Shown here: positions 1-7,612 of the stretch, piece by piece
Position numbering within the stretch: position 1 is the stretch's first letter
Layout of the letters: each line of letters opens with the position of its first letter
NCBI RefSeq assembly: GCF_009821115.1
Contig: NZ_VYTY01000003.1
Coordinates: forward strand, 186,001-250,000
Source of the DNA: Nitrincola alkalisediminis
GTDB lineage: Bacteria > Pseudomonadota > Gammaproteobacteria > Pseudomonadales > Balneatricaceae
DNA length: 64,000 bases
Reading direction: 5' to 3'
Program-made: the position numbers and the translations under genes
The notes under the pieces: generated by a model
What the model saw: only the letters and a program-made list of their open reading frames with translations
What the model was told of the DNA's origin: nothing
The model's database searches: none

Positions 1-1
1 T

Positions 2-1243
2 TTACGTTTCATGTTGACCTACTCACCAGAACCTAGAAACCCCGCATTTGCTCAACTTCTCGTAACGGTCGATGATCAGGCCCGCATTAGCGGTTTAGTG
101 GAGCATCTACAAAATGAACTTTCAAGTCTGTTACCGGATACGTCCGTGAAAGTGTGGAAGTTTATGTTGGGTCGCGGCGGAGGCAAAAAGATTGAAGCGG
201 CGTTTACAGGTCCTCATCCAGCTGAGTTAAGGCGTTTGGCTGAAGAAGCGAAGAGCCTAATGGGGTCAAACCCAAGTCTCATTGCTATTCAAGATGATTG
301 GCGACAACAAGTTCCTGTTGCTGAACCGACTTGGAGGCAAGAACAGCTTCAGCGATTGGCCTTAACCGCTTTGGATGTGAATGCAGCGTTGGCTCAGACT
401 TTAACAGGTCGACAAATTGGTATTTACCGTGAAGGAGAGGATTTAATTCCCTTAATTGTTCGAGCCCCTCTCGCTGAAAGAGAGCAGGTGAATGCGATCC
501 AAAATACGGAAGTCTTTAGCTCAGTTGCTGGCAGAACCCTACCACTGAGTCAGTTACTTGAGTCTGTAGATGTTGTCTGGCAAGACGCTATTATTCGACG
601 CATTAATCGAGAAGCGACGATTAAGGTGCAAGCAGATCCCGCTCCCGGTTTAGCAACAAGTGAAGTGTTTAATCACATTCGACCTCAGATAGAGGCCATC
701 GAATTACCACCGGGTTATAAATTGAAGTGGTATGGTGAATACGATGCGTCACGAGAGGCCAATGAAGGGCTTGCCGTATCGGCTCCCTTTGGTTTTGCGG
801 CCATGGTTCTGGCTGTGGTGTTTATGTTTAATGCCTTTAGAGAGCCCTTGGTGATCTGGATGACGGCACCTCTGGCAATGATAGGTGTAGTGGTGGGACT
901 GATTGTCTTTCGCACCCCATTTGAGTTTATGGCTATTTTGGGGTTTTTAAGTTTGATCGGCATGATGGTCAAAAATGCCATCGTTTTAGTGGATGAAGCA
1001 GGGAATCGCATTCAAGAAGGGCAAGCACACTATCCGGCCGTTGTAGAGGCCTGTTTGAGTCGAGCACGACCGGTGGTGCTGGGGGCATTAACCACCATTT
1101 TAGGTGTGGCTCCGCTCTTAGTGGATCCTTTCTTTAAGAGTATGGCCGTCACTGTTATGTTTGGTCTTACCTTTGCGACAGCCTTGACGTTAGTTGTTTT
1201 ACCGCTCTTTTATGTTCTGGTATTTCGGATACGTCCAACTTAA
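2..1243 (+). CDS. RND efflux transporter permease, C-terminal part (5' end outside window)
   Basis: The reading frame is open to the left edge, so this is the C-terminal part of a longer gene; the first Met in the window is at 11. What is seen: a periplasmic porter-type segment (about residues 1-250), then a hydrophobic half with at least five membrane segments, including the stretch FGFAAMVLAVVFMFNAFREP and the typical GMMVKNAIVLVDEA and ARPVVLGALTTILG motifs of AcrB/HAE-1 pumps. RND pumps are inner-membrane proton-driven exporters that work with a membrane-fusion protein and an outer-membrane channel; those partners are not in view. It ends 95 bp before a bidirectional terminator shared with the convergent glpV-like gene. 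The family is certain; the substrate cannot be told. Confidence 0.93.
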   Translation, partial: LRFMLTYSPEPRNPAFAQLLVTVDDQARISGLVEHLQNELSSLLPDTSVKVWKFMLGRGGGKKIEAAFTGPHPAELRRLAEEAKSLMGSNPSLIAIQDDWRQQVPVAEPTWRQEQLQRLALTALDVNAALAQTLTGRQIGIYREGEDLIPLIVRAPLAEREQVNAIQNTEVFSSVAGRTLPLSQLLESVDVVWQDAIIRRINREATIKVQADPAPGLATSEVFNHIRPQIEAIELPPGYKLKWYGEYDASREANEGLAVSAPFGFAAMVLAVVFMFNAFREPLVIWMTAPLAMIGVVVGLIVFRTPFEFMAILGFLSLIGMMVKNAIVLVDEAGNRIQEGQAHYPAVVEACLSRARPVVLGALTTILGVAPLLVDPFFKSMAVTVMFGLTFATALTLVVLPLFYVLVFRIRPT

Positions 1244-1285
1244 ATCGCTAAGGCGTATTGCCTTGATGAATCACTGTTGGTTTAA

Positions 1286-1323
1286 AAAATTGGCGGCCTC
1301 GGGCAAATGAGGCTGCCAATTTT
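1286..1323. terminator. Bidirectional intrinsic terminator
   Basis: A 15-bp inverted repeat (1286-1300 and 1309-1323, one G-U wobble, 8-nt loop) with A-rich and T-rich ends lies between the convergent RND pump gene and the end of the glycerol ABC operon. The A and T tracts let it act on both strands. Confidence 0.85.
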
Positions 1324-1338
1324 AGATTTCACTTACAC

Positions 1339-3078
1339 TTAATTCCCCGCTTCTAACCAATTGGCCATTAACTCATCATATGGCAGAGTCCGGCCCTGTT
1401 CTTTTTCATTTTCTAAGCGTGGCTTAGGTGCGCCCGGTTGAGCAAACCAGTATTCAGGGTCTCTTGGTTCATTCAATACAGGGGCATATTGTGAAAAGAC
1501 ATTGGCACGTGCCAGGCGCATCATGGTGTTGTCCATCGCTGCGGCTAGATTATCCAGCGCTTGTTGAGCCGAAATTTCACCGCTTACGGCGGGTGCAAGG
1601 TTTTGCCACCAGAGTGGTGCCAAGCGTGGGTAGTCAGGGACGTTGGTGCCTGTCGGTGTCCACATGCTTTCGTTCGGGCTGCGGTAGAACTCAATTAAAC
1701 CACCAAATTTGGGAGCCAACTCTGTCATGGCATCGGATTCGATGTCAGAACGGCGAATCGGTGTTAAACCGCGAATGGTTTTCTCCAAGGAAGTGGTTTT
1801 GGCTACAGTGAATTGCGCCCATAACCAAGCGGCGGTACGGCGATCTTCAGGTGTTGAGTTAAAGAAGGTCCAAGCGCCCACGTCTTGGTAACCGACTTTC
1901 ATGCCTTCCTGCCAGTAAGGTCCAACAGGAGATGGCGCCATACGCCATTTTGGGTTGCCTTCATTGTCGGTCACTGGCAATGCTGGATCTGTCATATCCG
2001 CCGTAAAGGCGGTGTACCAGAAGATTTGTTGAGCGATGTTGCCTTGAGCGGGAACGGGGCCTGCCTCACCAAAGGTCATGCCTTGTGCTTCTGGTGGAGC
2101 ATAGTCACGCAGCCATTCCACCATTTTACGCACGGCGTATTCAGCCGCAGGTGAGTTGGTGGCACCACCACGAGACACGCTAGAGCCCACTGGGTTTCCG
2201 GTTTCGTTGACGCGAATACCCCAGTCATCGACAGGGTTCCCAAAGGGCACACCAGGGTCACCCATACCTGCCATGGAAAGCCAGGAGTCATGGAAGCGCC
2301 AACCCAACGACGGATCACGGCGGCCATAGTCCATGTGGCCGTAGACGCGCACGCCATCGATTTCTTTTACATGGTTAGTGAAGAAATCCGCAATGTCTTC
2401 ATAGGCCGACCAGTTTAAAGGCACGCCTAAATCGTAACCGTATTTTTCTTTAAATTGCTGTTGCAGGTCTTCACGTTCAAACCAGTCGGCACGGAACCAG
2501 TAGAGGTTGGCAAACTGTTGAGTGGGCAGTTGGTAGATTTTGCCGTCGGGCCCTGTTGTGTATTGAATACCGATGAAATCTTCGAGATCCAGCGTGGGCA
2601 GGGTGTAGTTTTTCCATTCGTTCTCCATCGCATCCGAAATCGCGATGGTCTTACCGTAACGAAGATGGGTACCGATGGCATCGGAGTCGTTTACAAACGC
2701 ATCGTAAATGTTTCGATCCGATTGCATCTGGGTTTGCATGGTATCAACAACATCCCCCTCACTGATGATATTGTGTGTCACCTTGATACCCGTGATTTCA
2801 CTAAAGGCTCTGGCCAGCACATTGGCTTCATACTCGTGAGTGGTTAAACCCTCGGCGACGGTTCTGATTTCCATACCACGGAAGGGCTCAGCGGCTTTAA
2901 TAAACCATTCGAGTTCAGCCAACTGCTCTTCTCGGCTTAATGTAGAGCGTTGGAAGTTGCTATCGATCCATCGCTCGGCGGCAGCTCGATACTGATCCGC
3001 TTGGGCATGCAATTGCGCACTGGCAAATAATAAGCTGGCCGCAAGAACAGAAAGGCGCATGGTTTTATTGTTTTTCAT
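1339..3078 (-). CDS. glpV: Glycerol-type ABC transporter substrate-binding protein
   Basis: Family 1 extracellular solute-binding protein of about 579 aa, long for its class but usual for the GlpV/glycerol group. The N-terminus is a clear Sec signal peptide (MKNNKTMRLSVLAASLLFAS, then AQLHAQA), so it acts in the periplasm. ATG 3078 is chosen over GTG 3084 because a GAGG Shine-Dalgarno sits correctly before the ATG. It is the last gene of a six-gene operon whose order (two ATPases, two permeases, a DUF2160 protein, this gene) matches the glpSTPQUV glycerol importer described in rhizobia. Glycerol as substrate is inferred from this order and from glpD, glpR and glpK a few kb away. Confidence 0.88.
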   Translation of the reverse strand: MKNNKTMRLSVLAASLLFASAQLHAQADQYRAAAERWIDSNFQRSTLSREEQLAELEWFIKAAEPFRGMEIRTVAEGLTTHEYEANVLARAFSEITGIKVTHNIISEGDVVDTMQTQMQSDRNIYDAFVNDSDAIGTHLRYGKTIAISDAMENEWKNYTLPTLDLEDFIGIQYTTGPDGKIYQLPTQQFANLYWFRADWFEREDLQQQFKEKYGYDLGVPLNWSAYEDIADFFTNHVKEIDGVRVYGHMDYGRRDPSLGWRFHDSWLSMAGMGDPGVPFGNPVDDWGIRVNETGNPVGSSVSRGGATNSPAAEYAVRKMVEWLRDYAPPEAQGMTFGEAGPVPAQGNIAQQIFWYTAFTADMTDPALPVTDNEGNPKWRMAPSPVGPYWQEGMKVGYQDVGAWTFFNSTPEDRRTAAWLWAQFTVAKTTSLEKTIRGLTPIRRSDIESDAMTELAPKFGGLIEFYRSPNESMWTPTGTNVPDYPRLAPLWWQNLAPAVSGEISAQQALDNLAAAMDNTMMRLARANVFSQYAPVLNEPRDPEYWFAQPGAPKPRLENEKEQGRTLPYDELMANWLEAGN

Positions 3079-3137
3079 ATCCACCTCATTTTTATTAAAA
3101 CGACGTCCTTTTCAATTTTGGTCCGTCCTGGTTTTCA

Positions 3138-3410
3138 TTAACCCCAGCGCATTAGGATCGCCATCCATATGGCGGAAATGGCTGTGGCTACTAAAATTGA
3201 TAAGTCGGTAAACCCAACAATGCCTAAATGAATAAAGGCACTGGTTAAGAGTCCAATAAACAGGCGGTCTCCACGTGTGGTTTTAATCGGAAGAAACCCT
3301 TTTCGCTCAATTGAGGGCGAAACGTATTGCCAAATTGACATGCTTGCCAAAATCAGCCCGATACCGATAAAAAAGCCTGCTGTGGGCGTGGTCCAAACCA
3401 TCCAGCTCAT
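3138..3410 (-). CDS. glpU: DUF2160 small membrane protein of the glycerol ABC importer
   Basis: A 90-aa protein with about three hydrophobic segments (residues 10-28, 49-66 and 70-87), of the DUF2160 type that accompanies glycerol ABC importers. It lies between the second permease gene (11 bp upstream) and the binding-protein gene in the same operon. Its role in transport is not established; an accessory membrane subunit is the usual assumption. Confidence 0.82.
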   Translation of the reverse strand: MSWMVWTTPTAGFFIGIGLILASMSIWQYVSPSIERKGFLPIKTTRGDRLFIGLLTSAFIHLGIVGFTDLSILVATAISAIWMAILMRWG

Positions 3411-3421
3411 GATATGTCTCC

Positions 3422-4216
3422 TTAGGTTCGACCGAGGGCAAAGCCCTTAGCGATATGGTTACGAACAAAGTAAATCACAAAAATACCGGGGATAATGGTC
3501 AGTACGCCGGCGGCAGCTAAGACGCCCCAGTCAATACCGGATGCGCCAACGGTACGGGTCATAATGACTTGAATAGGTTGGGCCTCTGTCGCCGTTAAGG
3601 TTCTGGCGAGGAGCAATTCAATCCACGAAAACATGAATAAAAAGAAGGCCGTCACACCGATCCCTGAACCAATCAGAGGGATAAAAATCTTGGCAAAGAA
3701 GCGTGGAAAACTGTAGCCATCGATATAAGCCGTTTCGTCAATTTCTTTCGGCACGCTGCTCATAAAGCCTTCCAAAATCCACACGGCAAGTGGAATGTTG
3801 AATAAACAGTGCGCAAGGGCTACCGCGATGTGGGTATCAAAGAGCCCGACGGATGAATACAGCTGAAAGAAAGGCAAAACAAAGACGGCCGGTGGTGCCA
3901 TTTTGTTGCTGAGCAGCCAGAAGAAAAGGTGTTTGTCGCCCACAAATTTGTAGCGAGAGAACGCATAGGCTGCTGGCAAGGCAACGGTTAAGCTAATGAC
4001 CATGTTGAGGGACACATAGATCATTGAGTTAATGTAGCCTTTGTACCAGCTTGGGTCTGTTAGAATTTTTTGATAATTCTCAAAGGTGAAGTTTTGCGGC
4101 CAAAAGGTGATGGCACCCAGGATCTCTTGGTTGGTTTTGAACGACATGTTCAATAACCAATAGATGGGCAGCAAAATAAAGAGAATGTACACAATTAGCG
4201 CGATACGGGATTTCAT
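3422..4216 (-). CDS. glpQ: Glycerol-type ABC transporter permease (second)
   Basis: A 264-aa binding-protein-dependent inner-membrane permease of the MalG type with six predicted membrane segments. The EAA loop, where the ATPase docks, is visible as EIDETAYIDGYSFPRFFAKIFIP around residues 155-180. It starts 14 bp after the stop of the first permease gene. It is expected to form the channel with GlpP. Confidence 0.9.
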   Translation of the reverse strand: MKSRIALIVYILFILLPIYWLLNMSFKTNQEILGAITFWPQNFTFENYQKILTDPSWYKGYINSMIYVSLNMVISLTVALPAAYAFSRYKFVGDKHLFFWLLSNKMAPPAVFVLPFFQLYSSVGLFDTHIAVALAHCLFNIPLAVWILEGFMSSVPKEIDETAYIDGYSFPRFFAKIFIPLIGSGIGVTAFFLFMFSWIELLLARTLTATEAQPIQVIMTRTVGASGIDWGVLAAAGVLTIIPGIFVIYFVRNHIAKGFALGRT

Positions 4217-4230
4217 AAGGCGATCCTTTA

Positions 4231-5100
4231 TTATTTTTCTTTTTGCATGTTCATAATGGTGGTGTAGAACACCCAGCTCACGGCTAAGATGATCAAGAAG
4301 TAAATAATCGAGAAGGCCGCTGCAGGTCCAACATCAAACTGACCGATAGCCATGGTCGTCAGGGCTTGGCTTAAAAAGGTGGTTGAACTGCCCGGACCGC
4401 CACCAGTTAAGACAAAGGGCTCGGCATAGATCATGAACGAGTCCATAAAGCGCAGTAAAATACCGATGATTAAAACATTGGTTAGCTTGGGCAATTGGAT
4501 GTAGCGGAAAATAGCCCAGCGCGAGGCACGGTCAATGCGTGCCGCTTGGTAGTAAGCCTCGGGGATAGAGCGCAATCCGCTGTAACAAAGCAAGGCAATC
4601 AGAGGTGTCCAGTGCCAAACATCCATCAGAATAATGGTGGCCCAGGCATCCACAGGGTTGCGTGAGATGTTATAGGCAACGCCCATTTCGCGCAGGCTCC
4701 AGCCCATCAGGCCAATGTCACTGCGTGTGAAAATCTGCCAAATGGTACCCACCACATTCAAGGGTATGAGCAGGGGAAGTGCAATTAACACGAGACACAG
4801 GGACGCCGCCATCCCTCGCTTTGGCATGAGCAACGCGATACCGATACCCAAAGGAATTTCGATGCTGAGCGTGGTAAATGAAAACATAAACTGCTTCATT
4901 AAAGCACTTTGTAGCGCAGCATCATTCAAGATGGCTTTGAACCACTCGGTTCCGACAAAATAACGAGTATTGGTGTCGAACACATCTTGTACCGAGTAGT
5001 TAACAACGGTCATTAATGGGATGATCGCGGAAAAAGCGACCAATACGAAGACTGGCAGCACTAGGAACCAGGCTTTATTGTTTTCGATTTTATTCATCAT
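4231..5100 (-). CDS. glpP: Glycerol-type ABC transporter permease (first)
   Basis: A 289-aa MalF-type sugar ABC permease with about six membrane segments. The EAA loop is recognisable (PEAYYQAARIDRASRWAIFR, around residues 175-195). Its start overlaps the end of the second ATPase gene by 11 bp, indicating translational coupling. It forms the transmembrane channel with the next gene product. Confidence 0.9.
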   Translation of the reverse strand: MMNKIENNKAWFLVLPVFVLVAFSAIIPLMTVVNYSVQDVFDTNTRYFVGTEWFKAILNDAALQSALMKQFMFSFTTLSIEIPLGIGIALLMPKRGMAASLCLVLIALPLLIPLNVVGTIWQIFTRSDIGLMGWSLREMGVAYNISRNPVDAWATIILMDVWHWTPLIALLCYSGLRSIPEAYYQAARIDRASRWAIFRYIQLPKLTNVLIIGILLRFMDSFMIYAEPFVLTGGGPGSSTTFLSQALTTMAIGQFDVGPAAAFSIIYFLIILAVSWVFYTTIMNMQKEK

Positions 5101-6190
5101 CAGCCTCCACGAGGTATTCGTTCACGTATACCTTCAGCCACTGGTCAGGAAAGCTGATCCAGGCTTTGTGCTTAGGAATGCGTTGATCTTCATGTAAACG
5201 TGCTTTGAGCAGTTGGTTTCTGAGCTTGAAGGTCATGATGTGGTAAGTGCCTAGGTCTTCACTGTCAATCACATCCACTTCGTAGGCTTCATCGTTCTTT
5301 TTGTCCCAAACATGAACAAACTCAGGACGTATCCCCAGCTTGATCGACTCATAGGGCAAATGCTGAATCTTATCGAGAATCTTTTCGGGCACCTTCAGCT
5401 TCATGTCTTCAAACACGAAGTGCTGCTCTTCAAGTTGCACATTCATAAAGTTCATCCCTGGGCTGCCAATGAAGTAGCCAACGAAGGTGTGCTTGGGGTT
5501 TTCGAAGAGTTCGTGGGGTGAGCCAAACTGAACGATTTGGCCTTCATACATCACCGCAATTTTGTCGGCGAAGGTGGCGGCTTCCAGCTGGTCGTGGGTG
5601 ACGTAAATCATGGTGATGTTAAATTGATCGTGAATTTGCTTGAGCTTGCGCCGCAGCTTCCATTTTAACTGTGGGTCAATCACCGTGAGGGGTTCGTCAA
5701 ATAAAATAGCGGACACATTGTCCCGAACTAGGCCACGCCCCATGGAGACCTTCTGCTTTTCATCAGCGGTTAGGTTTTTTGCTTTTTTATGGAGTAGAGG
5801 GCTGAGTTCCAGTATGTCGGCAATTTCATGGACTTTGGATTGGATTAAGTGTGCCGGTGTTTTCATATTCCGCAGAGGGAAGGCGAGGTTATCAAACACG
5901 GTCATGGTGTCGTAAATCACCGGAAACTGAAACACCTGAGCAATGTTGCGCTCCTCAGGAGGTAAGCTATTGACCTTGACGCCATCAAACAGAATTTCGC
6001 CGTCAGAGGGTTCAAGCAAGCCTGAGATAATGTTCAGTAGGGTCGACTTACCACAGCCTGATGGTCCGAGTAGGGCGTAAGCGCCCCCTTGCTCCCAGAC
6101 TTGATTCATTTGCCGTATGGCATAGTCTTGGGGGGCATTTGGCTTTCTGGAATAGGTATGCGCGAGGGCATTTAAGACGATTTCAGCCAT
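5090..6190 (-). CDS. glpT: Glycerol-type ABC transporter ATP-binding protein (second)
   Basis: A 366-aa ABC ATPase of the MalK/UgpC class with a C-terminal TOBE-like domain. Walker A is GPSGCGKST (residues 42-50) and Walker B ends in AILFDEP. The signature is degenerate: LTADEKQKVSMGRGLV stands where LSGGQQQR is expected. I recall this as a trait of this glycerol-importer subfamily, where two different ATPases (GlpS and GlpT) pair, so the deviation is probably not damage. It begins three bases after the glpS stop. The symbol here means the ABC ATPase, not the glycerol-3-phosphate antiporter of E. coli. Confidence 0.87.
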   Translation of the reverse strand: MAEIVLNALAHTYSRKPNAPQDYAIRQMNQVWEQGGAYALLGPSGCGKSTLLNIISGLLEPSDGEILFDGVKVNSLPPEERNIAQVFQFPVIYDTMTVFDNLAFPLRNMKTPAHLIQSKVHEIADILELSPLLHKKAKNLTADEKQKVSMGRGLVRDNVSAILFDEPLTVIDPQLKWKLRRKLKQIHDQFNITMIYVTHDQLEAATFADKIAVMYEGQIVQFGSPHELFENPKHTFVGYFIGSPGMNFMNVQLEEQHFVFEDMKLKVPEKILDKIQHLPYESIKLGIRPEFVHVWDKKNDEAYEVDVIDSEDLGTYHIMTFKLRNQLLKARLHEDQRIPKHKAWISFPDQWLKVYVNEYLVEADDE

Positions 6191-6192
6191 GG

Positions 6193-7281
6193 TTAAACTC
6201 CTGAAATACGGGCAGGTGCATGAATCAACTGACCCTGCAAATCAAAGGCGTAGAGTTTGTGCGTCGGAAAATAGATGGTAATTTTTTCATCGACAGCATA
6301 CTCATGAACCCCCGGTAAATGTAAAACCAAGGAAAGATGGTCATTGCGCACATGCAAAAAGGTCTCTGATCCACTAATTTCAGCGAGGTCAACGGTGACC
6401 GGAAGTTCTAGGTCATCGTCCGCATGCGGGACTAAGCCGATATGCGATGCGCGGACACCGAGGTTGTACATACCTGGTGTGAGATGGTTTAAATCTTTGT
6501 TCAGTTGGAAATGCACCGTCTCATCAAAGGTCACTTCACTCTCGGTGACTTTACTTTTCACGATATTCATCGGTGGCTCAGAAAACATCACCGCGGTTTC
6601 GATGGACGTTGGACGATGATAGACCTCGGCTGTTTTGCCATGCTGCAAGAGCCGTCCTTCATGAAGCACTGCGGTATTTCCACTTAATGCGAGGGCTTCA
6701 TTCGGCTCAGTGGTCGCGTAGACAGCAATACAGTTGCGTTGTCTAAAGAGGCTGCGCAACTCTTCACGGAGTTCTTCACGCAATTTATAGTCGAGGTTGA
6801 CTAGGGGCTCATCAAACAAAATCAACTCGGCATCCTTCACCAAGGCCCTTGCCATGGCCGTACGCTGCTGCTGTCCACCTGACAGCTCAAGGGGTAGCCT
6901 ATTTAAAAAGGGCTCGATGCGCAGCATTTTGGCTGTTTCATATACGCGCTCTTTAATCTCTTTCTCAGACATTCTGGCGAGACGCAAAGGGGAGGCGATG
7001 TTTTCAAATACGCTTAAATTGGGGTAGTTAATAAACTGTTGGTAAACCATCGATAGGTTGCGTTCCCTAACAGGCTTGCCCGTCACATCCGCACCGTTCA
7101 TGATGATGCGACCTTCAGAGGGCTTATCGAGACCCGCCATTAAGCGCATTAAGGTGGTTTTACCAGCCAGCGTTCGGCCAAGCAGCACGTTGAAGGAGCC
7201 TGGTTCTAATGTCATGTTGATATTAGAAACCCAAGTCTGTCCCTCAACGATTTTCGTTACATTTTCTAACACTAAGGACAT
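6193..7281 (-). CDS. glpS: Glycerol-type ABC transporter ATP-binding protein (first)
   Basis: ABC ATPase of about 362 aa. Walker A is GRTLAGKTT, the signature LSGGQQQRTAMARAL is canonical, and Walker B ends in LILFDEP, with a C-terminal TOBE-like region. The open frame extends to 7392, but that Met lies upstream of the sigma-54 promoter at 7341-7356, so the real start is ATG 7281 (MSLVLENVTK). It is the first gene of the six-gene importer operon and is expected to pair with GlpT, supplying the normal signature motif that GlpT lacks. Confidence 0.9.
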   Translation of the reverse strand: MSLVLENVTKIVEGQTWVSNINMTLEPGSFNVLLGRTLAGKTTLMRLMAGLDKPSEGRIIMNGADVTGKPVRERNLSMVYQQFINYPNLSVFENIASPLRLARMSEKEIKERVYETAKMLRIEPFLNRLPLELSGGQQQRTAMARALVKDAELILFDEPLVNLDYKLREELREELRSLFRQRNCIAVYATTEPNEALALSGNTAVLHEGRLLQHGKTAEVYHRPTSIETAVMFSEPPMNIVKSKVTESEVTFDETVHFQLNKDLNHLTPGMYNLGVRASHIGLVPHADDDLELPVTVDLAEISGSETFLHVRNDHLSLVLHLPGVHEYAVDEKITIYFPTHKLYAFDLQGQLIHAPARISGV

Positions 7282-7340
7282 GTTTACACCCATAGTTATT
7301 GTTATGTTTATGACGACTGGGTAAGAATCTCTATATAGAA

Positions 7341-7356
7341 AGCAAGGGGCGTGCCA
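7341..7356 (-). promoter_or_regulatory. Sigma-54 promoter of the glycerol ABC operon
   Basis: Read on the minus strand, the site is TGGCACGCCCCTTGCT, an exact match to the -24/-12 consensus TGGCACG-N4-TTGCW. The -12 GC is at 7343-7342, so transcription should start near 7330, about 49 nt before the glpS ATG. A sigma-54 activator gene lies divergently just upstream. Confidence 0.9.
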
Positions 7357-7474
7357 TAAAAAGAAAATCCGATCTTTAATATTTAACTTCATGATTTATT
7401 TTGTTTTTTAATGGAGTGGTCTAATAAAATGAAAATCCATAGCCGTTCGGAACTGTTAAATTTCTGCTCACAGG

Positions 7475-7519
7475 TGATCAATTCTGTTCATTTGTGTTAA
7501 CAGTGAACACAATTGATCA
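7475..7519. promoter_or_regulatory. Large inverted repeat, probable activator-binding site (UAS)
   Basis: The arms TGATCAATTCTGTTCA (7475-7490) and TGAACACAATTGATCA (7504-7519) are inverted repeats matching at 15 of 16 positions, with a 13-bp spacer containing a further palindrome, TGTTAACA. The element lies about 120-165 bp upstream of the sigma-54 promoter, the usual enhancer distance, and about 95 bp before the activator gene. It is probably bound by that activator (inference). Together with the promoter it accounts for the 331-bp gap between glpS and the activator gene. Confidence 0.75.
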
Positions 7520-7612
7520 AAGTGGCTTTACATTTTGTTCGTTTGCTTTCAAACTAGGGAAATCCTTTAGGGGATCGCGTGATCCTAATTCATAATAAAA
7601 AGAACAGCGTTT

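Noticed and set aside
6344-7027. Plus-strand frames opposite glpS
   Set aside because: Antisense shadows of a conserved ATPase gene.
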